Assembly (NCBI RefSeq): GCF_001649575.2
Contig: NC_051439.1
Span: 14,972,512-15,036,511 of the forward strand
Source of the DNA: Kryptolebias marmoratus
Lineage: Eukaryota > Chordata > Actinopteri > Cyprinodontiformes > Rivulidae
Length of the DNA stretch: 64,000 nucleotides
Direction: 5' to 3'
Positions within the stretch are counted from its first letter, which is position 1. Each line of letters begins with the position of its first letter. The notes beneath the pieces are model-generated. The model was not told the DNA's origin, did no database searches, and was given only the letters and a program-made list of their open reading frames with translations. The translations under genes were made by a program, and so were the position numbers. Of the stretch, positions 40,479-51,550 are shown in pieces.

Positions 40479-43134
40479 ATGATGTCTCCGGTGGCCATGA
40501 ATCATCTCTGGAAGTTTACTGGATGGATAGTTACTTTGCTGTGTGGGACTTTACTCCAAAACTGCTTTTTTGTGACATCAGGTGAGTAACAAAAACCTTC
40601 TGGAAACATACATTTATTTATGTATTTATTTGTTTCTTTGTCTGTTTGTTTGTTTACAGCCACATGGAGTGGTTCTAGTCGGCTCAAAGACATACTGTTT
40701 ATTACTGCTGAAAATATTACGAATAATACTAGCTTTCCATCAGGTGAGTTTCGCTACATAGCATGAAAAATAATATATTTTTATGTGAAATGTAAAAAAT
40801 ATAAGCACAAAATCAGACCAACATGAACTTTGGTTTTACAGCAAGTGGGGATGTGAATGTATGCAGCTTCCGTTGATACAAGAGTACAAACATAATGGTC
40901 ATAAACTGGAAATCTTTTGAGGTTCTGTGTTAAACTCTGTTTGTCTTGGATCCTTAAAGAAACTGAGAGGATGATGACAGGCCTTTCTAGAACCATACGA
41001 CTTCCCAAAGAGGCCAGTGAAATGGCAGTAAAAAATAATGGCTCATTTGCTGCAGTTCTACTGTTTCCAAACATGTACCCAGTAAGACTGAAGTAGATCT
41101 GATGAAGTAATTGTATCTGCTTGAAATATTTATATAATGATGAAACAAAAACTGCATTCTGCTCTCAATAGGAGGACAACGAAACGTTTTTTTTTCAATA
41201 ATGAATTCCTGGGAATTGAAATGGGAGCAAATATCTCAAATCTTTCAGAAACCATAGACATGCACTGCGGTAATGTGGTTAAGGTAAAAGAGATTATTAA
41301 CACTATCATGAACATTGTTAGTTGGACAGAAATAATTGTTCTTTTATCTTGATACAGAATGGAAAGAAAGTTTCCTGCGTATCACAGGACACCAAAGGTA
41401 AAAATGTTTAGGAACATTTTCTCATTGGTCAGCTCCTGAGGTGTGATTGTGCAAGTGTCTATTGACGAGAATTAAGTGGATGCAAAAATGATACTGATTA
41501 TTGTGTATTCTTGAATGCTACTATAAAATACAAGTAGGAATATTTTCAGAACAGCCATTTTCTATTAATGGGCTACCTGTTAAGAGCAAGAAAAATGACA
41601 TTGAGATGCCAAAATCCTGTGTGAAATCATTCCTTTTTCCTTACATAATTCTCACTCTTCCGTGTGAGATAGTTCAATTTTATCTTCTACTTTATGTTGC
41701 TGTCGTCCATCAGAGAAGAGTTCAGACTGGACCCCAGAGGGCTGCCAAACAGTGGAGACTGATGACAGCATCACGTGCCGATGCTCCCATCTCACATTTT
41801 TTGCCATACTCATGGTAAAATGGTTTGTTGTAATTTCGTTTTTTTACACTATCCCTGCCTTTTTACACATGAGTACCAAACACATCTCTCTGTTTGAAAC
41901 CAGACACCCCCACCTGCAAACATCAGCGCTTCTGCTGTAAAAAGTCTGAAACAAATCACTGAAGCAGGCTGTGGTGTTTCAATGTTTTTCCTGGGAGTGG
42001 CTCTCTTCATGCATTTTCTCATCAGGTAAGAAATAAGAGGTCTGTATTTGTTTTTTTTTGATGCAGCGCCGAAGCCTTTTGCTGACACAAACCAATTTGC
42101 TTCCCAGAAAAAACAAATCGAGTGACGCTGCAAAGATCCTGATCAATCTCTTCATCGCCATGTTCTTCCTGAACCTTTGCTTCTTGATCAACAAGACGAT
42201 CGCTGACCTGAAAAACTCTGCTGCATGTGTGGCGATAGCAGCGTTTCTGCACTACAGCATGCTGGCCACTTTCACCTGGTTCACCATGCAGGCTTTGCAC
42301 TTGTACTTCAGTCTGCAGAAAATCTCTGAGGGCATCAAATATTACCTGGCCAAGATTTACATCACAGGATGGGGTAAGAGAACCAAGTCAACGTTTCAGA
42401 GCGTTTGTCTGATTGACAGAATGACCACAAACAAATGAATGTTTTCTGTCTCTTCAGTCACTCCAGCTGTGGTTGTGATCATTCTTCTTGGTTTAAAGAA
42501 ATATAACAGAATTGTCATTTCGTTTGATGATGGAACATCAGAGGACATGTAAGGAACTATTAGTCTTTTTTTAATGATTAAAATGAGAGACATCTCTAAA
42601 ATGATCACATTTGGTTTGTAATTTTCAGGTGCTGGATGTCTGATTCTGCTGTCCACTTCGGGGTGAACATTGGTTACTACGCCATTGTGTTCATCTTCAC
42701 TTTCACCATATTTGTAATAACTTTGGTGCAGATTGTTCACTTTGGCTCTAACGCAGCAAAAGCTCAGGAGAGCAGCTCCACCAAAGCAAAGTTTTTTTCC
42801 ATTATGGGTCTTTTCTTCATTCTGGGCATCTCCTGGGCGTTTGCTTTCTTTAGTTATGGACCTCTGCTCATCCCCTCCTACTACGTCTTCACCATCCTCA
42901 ACTCCTTTCAAGGTAAATTTCAAACTGGCAAACATTATATTAAACTTTACACAAGCTGCTTAACTTATACAGAGCTGGGAAAAAAAACAACAACCAATCA
43001 TCTTTTTATTTTTAGGTTTTATTCTGTTCCTCTACTATTACTACTCCACCAAGATCATTCCTGTAAGCAGAAAGGTGCCACAGAGCAGCAACAGTACAAC
43101 AGGCGAGAACATTTATACATCTCCGTACAATTAA
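40479..43134 (+). CDS. Adhesion GPCR, ADGRG (group VIII) type, copy A: shortened ectodomain and one apparent frameshift
   Basis: Exons read from splice sites: 40479-40581, 40660-40743, 40960-41081, 41172-41283, 41358-41397, 41714-41814, 41904-42025, 42108-42373, 42458-42548, 42629-42912, 43016-43134. Exon 1 encodes a signal peptide (hydrophobic core GWIVTLLCGTLL). Exons 3-5 give a partial GAIN domain. The GPS has W-x3-GC, CRCSHL|TFF and the tethered agonist TFFAILM, but SQD replaces the usual first tryptophan (SWD in copy B). The 7TM exons are complete and the tail ends ENIYTSPYN. Compared with B, the equivalents of exons 3-7 and most of exon 8 are missing; exon 2 splices in phase 1 to a shifted acceptor at 40960. 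Exon 4 carries a T9 run (41187-41195), one base too long, so the frame breaks before the GPS. Ignoring that base, the product would be 480 residues. It is either a young pseudogene, a short-ectodomain receptor with an assembly error, or a donor/acceptor of gene conversion with B. Confidence 0.75.
40805..40858 (+). pseudogene. Relic of lost GAIN exon (equivalent to B exon 8) in copy A
   Basis: The sequence from GCACAAAATCAGACCAACAT to the conserved GGGGATGTGAAT/GTATGC donor matches the 3' end of B exon 8 (about 46485-46538). Everything 5' of it, including the acceptor, is gone. The fusion point with intron 2 sequence is at about 40804. A cryptic acceptor TTTTACAG at 40834-40841 could make a 17-nt exon (40842-40858) in phase with exon 2, but the next exon would then be out of frame. 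Confidence 0.75.
41187..41195 (+). other. T9 homopolymer causing +1 frameshift in copy A
   Basis: Exon 41172-41283 is 112 nt, against 111 nt in the equivalent B exon (46836-46946). Translation from the exon start in phase 0 meets TAA right after the T run. Removing one T restores the aligned FFFNNEFLGIEMGANISNLS frame. This is a real mutation or a homopolymer sequencing/assembly error. Confidence 0.85.
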
Positions 43135-44668
43135 GTTATTTCTTCTCCTGCCAAGGTGGAAGCTGAGATGTACTAATGGTCAATGTAGTGTTCCATTTTT
43201 ATTTATATGAAAATGTAAATCATTTGTAAAAATCGATGATACCTATTCAAGAAGAGGCTTTTAGTTTTTTGTGTTTTTTAGAATCTTGTTCTCATTAATA
43301 CCAAATTAAAGCAGTGGGTTAGTTGGAGCTTGTTCTTTCAGGTTTCCATGTCACGATTGATAAAACTTGTAAAGAAATATGTTTGAAATCATTTTCATTT
43401 TATTATATTTTATGGACCACCGCACAGATTTGAATGAAATCCCTAAGAAATAATCACATTTGACATTTAATGTGATGTGCAGTCCTTCAAGGAAAGCATG
43501 ATCTGTAATTAATAAATAATTCTGACATATTATTTTCTTAAACTCCTTAAGTGTTTTTCCTGTGTATCATACTTTTACTTTAGTAGGCCACTGAAACGCT
43601 ATTTGAACTTCATACTAATCTTATTTACTTTGAATGTTAGAAACTGGATGTTTTTATTTGGTTGGATGGAATGCAGTGTTTAGATTATCAGTTCCACCGT
43701 ACAACCCAGGTAATTTCAGAACCCAAATGCAAAACTGTTGCTGTGAATCAAGTCGTTTTCTTCAACTAGCTCCAAAATGCAAACAGGTGTCAAATCGTGG
43801 TATCTACTTGCTTCATTTACATCTCTAGATTTTCAGGAAACAAGGATAACATTTCTTCCAGTACATATGTATATATATATAGATAGATATATAGACAGAT
43901 ATAAATACATCACTGTGTACTTTATAATCTGTTTTTTTTTTGGTCATTTTTAAGTCTAAAGAGACAACAGCACTGGTATATTTTATGTACAAAGCTACAT
44001 TAAGTGAACTTCCCGAATCCCCCAGTTGGCTCCTTTTCAGAATTTTCAGGATTTTTTCTGACCTTGGTAGGAAAGCAATTTTTTTTTTTATTTTCCATCT
44101 TGGTCATAAAATATTGCTCAGACCAAATTAATGCTTAAAGAATTTGTTTAAAGTTCCAATAAAGTCTTCTGTAAAAGACTGCAACTGCTGTTGGTAAACT
44201 GGACTTTGTATTCACTTTTGTTGATTTTTTACTTGTTTTATTTTATATATTTCAATATTAATTGACATTTTTAGCTTGTAACTTTGTGACTTTGTAATGA
44301 TGGGCTATTTTGACCAAAGGGATGTTAATTTCAAAGAACTTCCCGGCTTAATAAAGTGGAAATAAAATTAATAAATACAAACAAATTATATGAACATTTT
44401 GTTCACAGGTTTCATGTTCATTTAATGGTTTTTATTGCATTTTTTAGTTGTTTTGGGGCGACGGTGGGTGGGGGGAGGGATTTTCCTGCAAACATTGCTT
44501 ACATTGTGTGGTTCTGTCTCATTTTTTTGCAAGTCAAATCAGACGGGAGGTCAGCACTGATATATGACGGGTGTGTTACTGTAAAGTTAAACAAAGCAGA
44601 TTTCATTTTCATACGGGTTCAATAACAGAAGCAGCCATATATCGCAGAGGCTCCTCAAAAGTTGCATA
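43135..44668. other. Region between the two receptor genes; copy A 3' UTR and copy B upstream sequence
   Basis: Just after the copy A stop, the sequence AAGTTATTTCTTCTCCTGCC matches the start of the B 3' UTR. Candidate poly-A signals for A are ATTAAA at 43305-43310 and AATAAA at 43511-43516 and 44158-44163. A short AT/GATA-type run lies near 43865-43905. No other gene is visible in this 1.5-kb spacer. Confidence 0.6.
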
Positions 44669-44723
44669 CTTTCTCGGCTTGCGATTAAATAACTTGCTTC
44701 TGTAAAACACCTTAATCCTTAGA
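44669..44723 (+). promoter_or_regulatory. Proximal 5' flank of receptor copy B, conserved with copy A
   Basis: Counterpart of the copy A block at 40424-40478: TTTCTCGGCTTGCGATTAAA followed by AACTTGCTTC, then CCTTAGAATGATG at the start codon. Shared retention after the coding regions diverged suggests regulatory or 5' UTR function; this is an inference. Confidence 0.45.
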
Positions 44724-47700
44724 ATGATGACCGTATTGGCCATAAATCATCGCCGGATGTTTATTGTGAACATAGTTACTCTGCTGTGTGGGATTTTGCA
44801 CCAGAACTACTGTTGTGAGACAATCGGTGAGTAACCAAACACTTCCTGAAAACAAACTTGCATTTTAACACATTTTAACATATTTGTTTCCTTGTTTGCA
44901 GACACAGAGAACAGCTCTCAGCTCAAAGACATCCTATTTATCACAGCTAATAATCTTACTGACAACACAACTTTTCCTTCAGGTGAGCTTGGAAACACAA
45001 TATGGAAACTAATAGGTTTTTTTTAAAGCTAAAAGTGTGAAAGAACACTAAAAAAAAGAAAAGAAAACAGTAAATTGTGGTTTTGTGTGTCTGTATTGCA
45101 GAGCTTGTCTGGCACAGAGAGAGTGGAATCAAACTTTGCTTTAATATCCTGGCAAACAAAACTAATGCAGGTACTAATGTCTGATCTGTCAGTTTCTTAG
45201 ACATGGATAACAATAAAATGTTCCATTTTGAGCAGTTTAATAACTCTGATAGTATTGTGTTTTTATTGGTTTTGTTTGTTGGTTTCTAGGTTGTTGTTGT
45301 GGTGCACATTTTGATTGCACGATTAATACAAGTCAGCACGGCATTGGCAAATATGATCTGACTGTGAAACGAACAACTCTCATCAATCATGACATTGTGG
45401 TGCTGAGAAACCCAGCTCATAATTTCTCGTGTATGCCATCACAGTTCTACAGCTCTTCAGGTATTACTGACAACGTTTGTGCAAAGAAAGCAGTGAGAGG
45501 CCGCCACCTGCTGGTTAAAAGTCACATATCTTTTATCTTCTCATATTATGTATTAATCTCATTTTATTCAAACAGTAAATGCATCTTTTGTTCTGCAGGT
45601 CTTATCCTACAACTTGACAAATGCCTGAATACCAGTAAATTTACCAACCTGTCACATCTTTAACATTATATCAAATTTCCCAGCAGAAACATTGCCATAA
45701 CAAGGTCTGATGTTTTATTGTGTCTTAAGGTGGGAAGAATATTAGACTGAGTGAAGAGGACATTCCCAGAGAAAATGGATCCACTGACAGTAAGGCTTGT
45801 GAAGGTATTAAAATTGTTTTATAAGAGAATTTGAAACATTTCTTAGTGAACATTTTATTCAACAAATATCTTCACTCGTGTGTGTTTGTGTTTTGATCTG
45901 CAGCTTATTTGCACTATGTGATTGATTGTGGAGACAAAATATGTGCAAAAAATGTATCAAAAGTATCGGGACCAACAATAACACCGACAACAGCATCAGT
46001 GGACACATCAGTAACAACAAGCATAACAATGTCACCAGAAACAACAGAAACAGCAACATCAAAAACGACAGGGACAGCATCATCACAAACAACAGAAACA
46101 GCAACATCACAAACAACAGGAACAGCAACATCACAAACGACAGAAACAACAACATCACTGGCAACAACGAAACAGCCAACAACAACGACACAAGGCATTG
46201 AACACCCAGAGATAACCATCACCTGTAACATCTCAGAGATTCCTAAAGACCCGAAAGGAGCAGTGTAAATATCCGTTAATACTAGTAATAATTCAACAAT
46301 GCTGCTGTAAATTACCACAACATTATCAGGAAAAAGTGATTGTGCTATGCTGAAAGTAATTTTTTTGTCTTTTCATTCCAGAAAGGTCATGAATGATCTT
46401 GGGCCCTTAGTAAAAGAAATGGGCAATTCCAGCACAGCGGCCATCAAACTGGGCAATATTACAGGGGTGATCGCTAAACTGCCTGCACAAAATCAGATCA
46501 GCATGAACTTTGGCTTTCCAGTAAACGGGGATACGAATGTATGCAGCTTCTGTTGACACAAAGGGTACAAACACAAGATCAAAATGTTGTAAATCATCTG
46601 AGTTCTTATTTATATTTCTGTTTTTCCTAGGCTGCTGGAAGAAAGAGTGGAATGGGCTTGTCTAGAGTGATAAAAATTCCCAAAGAAGCCGTTGAAATGG
46701 CTGTCAGTAGAGATGGCACGTATGCTGCAGTTCTACTTTTTCCAGGAATGTCCCCGGTAAGACAGAAGTAGATCTGATGATGTAGTTGTAATTTGCCTAA
46801 ATGATCAAATGGAAACTATATTCTGCTCTCAATAGGAGGAAAAGAACAATTTCTATTACAACAATGAAGTCCTGGGAATTGAAATGGGAGCACAAATATC
46901 TAATCTGTCAGCAACTGTAGACATTGAGTGTAGTAATGTGATCAAGGTAAAAAGTTTTTTAATACTTCTGTGATCTTTAGTTGAGCAGAATAATCATTCT
47001 GATTTATCCTTTTTTTTTCTTTTCTGTCCTGACAGAATGGGAACAATGCTTCTTGCATTTCATGGGATGGCGATGGTAAAAACATTTGGCTACACTTTAT
47101 AAGTTAGTTTAGATATTAAACCTTTAGAAACTGTCTTAAAAAACGTATAAATGTGTACCAAGGAGTGCTATAGAAAAATAATAGTTGACTTGACACACGT
47201 GGAAGAGTTTAACTTCCAAGCAAAAGAAACGCATAAATACTTTAATAAACAAATACTTTTTGTTTGCTAATGTTAGCTTTAAAAAAAGAAGCCGATGGGC
47301 TAAACCCTTAAAATCTACTGTGATTAGTCAGCTCCTGTGGCTGTATCATGAAAAATACTTTTTTAACAAAGCACTCCAGAGGATGCACTTTAAGCTCAAG
47401 TTGTTGTTACTTTAAACTGCAAGTAAGTATGCTTCTTTTTTTTATTTATGGCCCACTTGTGCAGAGAAATAAATAAATAAATTAACAATAGAAGACAAAC
47501 ATTTGCTAGGTGATTTTATACCGTAAGCTTTAAACTAATCGAAAGTATACCGTGTGACATAATTCTGTTATAATGATGTGAGATAGTTCAATTTTATCTT
47601 CTACTTTATGTTGCTGTCGTCCATCAGATAATAGTTCAGTCTGGACCACAGAAGGTTGCCAAACAGTGGAGACTGATGACAGCATCACGTGCCGATGCTC

Positions 47701-49029
47701 CCATCTCACATTTTTTGCCATACTCATGGTAAAATGGTTTGTTGTAATTTCGTTTTTTTACACTATCCCTGCCTTTTTACACATGAGTACCAAACACATC
47801 TCTCTGTTTGAAACCAGACACCCCCACCTGCAAACATCAGCGCTTCTGCTGTAAAAAGTCTGAAACAAATCACTGAAGCAGGCTGTGGTGTTTCAATGTT
47901 TTTCCTGGGAGTGGCTCTCTTCATGCATTTTCTCATCAGGTAAGAAATAAGAGGTCTGTATTTGTTTTTTTTTGATGCAGCGCCGAAGCCTTTTGCTGAC
48001 ACAAACCAATTTGCTTCCCAGAAAAAACAAATCGAGTGACGCTGCAAAGATCCTGATCAATCTCTTCATCGCCATGTTCTTCCTGAACCTTTGCTTCTTG
48101 ATCAACAAGACGATCGCTGACCTGAAAAACTCTGCTGCATGTGTGGCGATAGCAGCGTTTCTGCACTACAGCATGCTGGCCACTTTCACCTGGTTCACCA
48201 TGCAGGCTTTGCACTTGTACTTCAGTCTGCAGAAAATCTCTGAGGGCATCAAATATTACCTGGCCAAGATTTACATCACAGGATGGGGTAAGAGAACCAA
48301 GTCAACGTTTCAGAGCGTTTGTCTGATTGACAGAATGACCACAAACAAATGAATGTTTTCTGTCTCTTCAGTCACTCCAGCTGTGGTTGTGATCATTCTT
48401 CTTGGTTTAAAGAAATATAACAGAATTGTCATTTCGTTTGATGATGGAACATCAGAGGACATGTAAGGAACTAATAAAGTGCTTTTAAATGATTAAAATG
48501 AGAGACATCTCTAAAATGATCACATTTGGTTTGTAATTTTCAGGTGCTGGATGTCTGATTCTGCTGTCCACTTCGGGGTGAACATTGGTTACTACGCCAT
48601 TGTGTTCATCTTCACTTTCACCATATTTGTAATAACTTTGGTGCAGATTGTTCACTTTGGCTCTAACGCAGCAAAAGCTCAGGAGCGCAGCTCCATTAAA
48701 GCAAAGTTATTCTCCATTGTGGGTCTTTTCTTCATTCTGGGCATCTCCTGGGCGTTTGCTTTCTTTAGTTATGGACCTCTGCTCATCCCCTCCTACTACG
48801 TCTTCACCATCCTCAACTCCTTTCAAGGTAAATTTCAAATTGACATGTTAAACTTCACACAAGCTGCTTAACTTTTACTAAAGAAAACATGTTTTAACAA
48901 ATCCTGCCTTCATTTGTAGGTTTCTTGCTGTTCATCTATTATTACTACTCCACTAAGATCGTTCCTGAGACTCAGAAGGTGCCACAGAGCAGCAACAGCA
49001 CAGCCACCGAGAACATTTATACGAAATAA
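44724..49029 (+). CDS. Adhesion GPCR, ADGRG (group VIII) type, copy B: complete 17-exon gene
   Basis: Exons: 44724-44826, 44902-44982, 45102-45170, 45290-45460, 45599-45634, 45730-45804, 45904-46264, 46382-46538, 46631-46756, 46836-46946, 47036-47075, 47628-47728, 47818-47939, 48022-48287, 48372-48462, 48544-48827, 48920-49029. All have GT-AG borders and join in frame to 767 residues. Order: signal peptide (1 to about 32); a variable N-region with several N-x-T/S sites and a GCCCGAHFDC cluster (about 85-94); a Thr/Ser mucin-like segment with five TTETATSQ-type repeats (about 225-264); a GAIN domain (about 285-470) ending in a canonical GPS (CISWD, W449, GC454, CRCSHL). Predicted autoproteolysis is L470/T471, exposing the tethered agonist TFFAILM. 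The 7TM (about 493-742) includes MLATFTWFTMQALHLYF (TM3) and ILGISWAFAFF (TM6), and a short Ser/Asn tail follows. It acts at the plasma membrane. The subfamily call rests on the GPS/7TM pattern; ADGRG1, G3 or G5 orthology is not decided. AATAAA lies 96 nt after the stop. Confidence 0.93.
46041..46160 (+). repeat. 24-bp coding minisatellite (five units) in copy B exon 7
   Basis: Five consecutive 24-bp units related to ACAACAGAAACAGCAACATC plus ACAA, each encoding TTETATSQ or a close variant. They form a Thr/Ser-rich, probably heavily O-glycosylated stalk between the N-terminal region and the GAIN domain. The unit length is a multiple of three, so copy-number change would not break the frame. 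Confidence 0.92.
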
Positions 49030-49124
49030 ATAAGTTATTTCTTCTCCGGCCAAGACGAAAGGCAGTAAGACACTTTAGTAATCAATGTAGTTCTTTTATT
49101 TATTGTCCAAATCACCTCCCAAAA

Positions 49125-49130
49125 AATAAA
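49125..49130 (+). terminator. Polyadenylation signal of receptor copy B
   Basis: First AATAAA after the TAA stop at 49027-49029, 96 nt downstream. It is the simplest candidate for 3'-end formation; cleavage site not determined. Confidence 0.6.
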
Positions 49131-51550
49131 GGAACTTAGTCAAGATGAAGCATTTAATGTTAGAATGAATTCTATTCTAGTTGTTAAAAATAGCATAATA
49201 TATAATTAGTTTTTATGGCGCAACTCTTTTAATGTGGTCCCATGAAAAGTGTACAAAATATGTGTGTAAAATACTTTTCACACAAGAGGGCAGCATTTTA
49301 TTTCACATTCAGGTTGCTAAAATACGAACTCGCTCTAAGATGAAATCCCTCCAGCTTGTCCTGAAATCTGGTTTATCTTTCCTCAGATGAGGAGATGGAG
49401 CACTCTCCTGGAAGTCATTAGTGAGGATGAGTTTATGTTTCAATAGAAGCCTGTTTTACTCGCCATGAAAGCTCAGCGCTTCAGACATGCAGTGGAATGC
49501 AAAGTGTAAATGATTAGTAAGATAAATATGACCCTTGTACGACTGGTGAGTTTGTCGTATGGGGTGAGGATGGCAGAATGTGTTTTTTTAAAAAAAGAAA
49601 GTAAATTTGTGTGCACAGTGCCGGGGGCCAGCCTTACATCAGTTAGTCTGTTGCGTGCCTGCAGATAATTACCTTGAGCCTGCAGAGCAGCATCCACTGG
49701 CTGACAAGAAATGAGCTCATGGTTACCTGTATGAATAACATGCCTGCAGCTCTGTGAAACGATTCTCCAAAAACACTCAGACATTTGTTCAAATAAGTCC
49801 ATGTTTAATGAGAATGCTACCAGATTATTATGCAGAATTATAAAAAGTTTCTCTTTTTAAGATTTATAATCCAAAATTTTTCAGATAAATATTTCCACCC
49901 CAAAACAGCTAATAGGATATTATGCTCCTGAAGGGTTTTATATATATATATATTAAAAAAGCAGTAGCTCAGATATTCAATATATATAATTTATTTTAGT
50001 CCTTAAAGCATTTCTGAAACATTTTCCTTCACGAGTTCGTGCTTAACGATGGCGCCATTGTACATTAATACATACAATTTTGGACAAACTATAATTTCAC
50101 GTATAAATAGCTCATATTTTGCTTATTTATAAAATTTTTAGAGTAGCAATAATAAAACCCTAAAGCTTAAGCCCAGGTTGTATCACGAAGGCTGCGTATC
50201 TTAATGAAATGTTTTTGGTTTAGATGTTCTTTTTTAAGGTTTTATTCATTTAAATGGGATATGATGTTTGTTTTTCTCAGGGAAACAACAGCTTTTATAC
50301 AAACACTTTAAAGCTTTTATGGAAGAAACAACACTGTCTGTATTATAAATGTAATAAAGTTGGATATCTTGAGTGAACACCAGAGTATTTATTGTGTTAA
50401 ATTCTGTGTTGAGATTTAAAGATGAAGGTTTATTTATTCCTCTATGGCTGATTAAACTTCTAAATGATCATCTGCAAAAACCGGGCTAATTACTGCGCTG
50501 CACATCTTATATATGTTGCACTAAATGAGAGCATCCACGCAGAGCACAATAAGCGTCTGTGGTGTACCTGTGAGTCTGCAGGTCTTGCATTTCTCCCGTA
50601 AGCTGTGGCTGCAAATACAAATCAAACCTCTGCAGTAAAATATGTTAAAACACTTATAAAAACAAATCTGCCACTATTAAAAGCAGGAGAGATTTGACAA
50701 GCCTAAATGTGAGCTCATTTGAGACAAAGATCAACAAAATGTGCTTTTTACCCTTCAACTTAAAATCCGTAAAAGTTCCCACACACATCTGGAATGTGGT
50801 TTTAACGGTCTTCCAAATCAGTCTAAGAAATATCTGAAAGGAGGTCCTCGTGTCGAGGCATTTGGGAATGTCAATTTGGATGATTTTATAACAAGACTGG
50901 TAAGGAATGTTAAATTTTCACGCGAGCCCATAAAACCTCCACCAGAGTGAAAATGTGGCCACCAGAATGAAGTTCTAACATGTGTAGATGAGCAAACACT
51001 TTTAAACGCTCTCAGTCTCAAACCACATTTTGCGAAACAGCCACGCTCGCACAAATGTACGTACATAAAGAGAGAGGCATAGTAGAGATGCTGGAGCTGA
51101 GGACATCATGAGGCAATTACGCTACGCATATCTGGAGGGGAGAAGAAAAAAAAAGCAGTTAACTTCAGCCCAATGCAAATAAACCTACAATGAATCTGCT
51201 CCAATCTCCAGCACCCTTGTGATGGGGCAGTTTTTGTTACTAATAGAATGTGAATTGGAATAATTATGCTTTTCCTAATCAGAGCTTTGAATCTAAATAA
51301 GTGTGGACTTGTGATTGGCATGATTCATGAACAGAAAAGGCGAGATTGACTGTGCGTGTATTTTAATAAATGTAGTCTAGACTGAAGCCTGCTGAGTAAA
51401 CGCCAAATTGTGGATCTCAAATGACCTATAAAAACCTGAGGTCTTGTTCCTGGAAGCTTGCGTGTCAAGAGGAAATATGATTAGTTAAACACAACAAGCA
51501 CACACTTGTCTCTGGTATTTATGTGACCATAATTTATTGTGAATTATGTA

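Noticed and set aside
40842..40858. 17-nt microexon in copy A using cryptic acceptor TTTTACAG
   Set aside because: It fits exon 2 in phase but puts the following exon out of frame with an immediate stop, so direct splicing of exon 2 to 40960 is preferred.
41979..42300. Minus-strand frames repeated identically at 47893-48214
   Set aside because: They are antisense shadows of the duplicated 7TM exon; their identity only reflects the near-identical tract.
42396..42935. 179-residue open frame on the minus strand
   Set aside because: It lies opposite receptor copy A exons 15-16 and their introns. The plus-strand reading has correct splice sites and 7TM motifs, so this is a shadow frame.
45914..46318. 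134-residue Val/Ser-rich minus-strand frame and further plus-strand frames over the same segment
   Set aside because: Frames stay open only because the 24-bp ACA-rich repeat of copy B exon 7 lacks stops in several frames.
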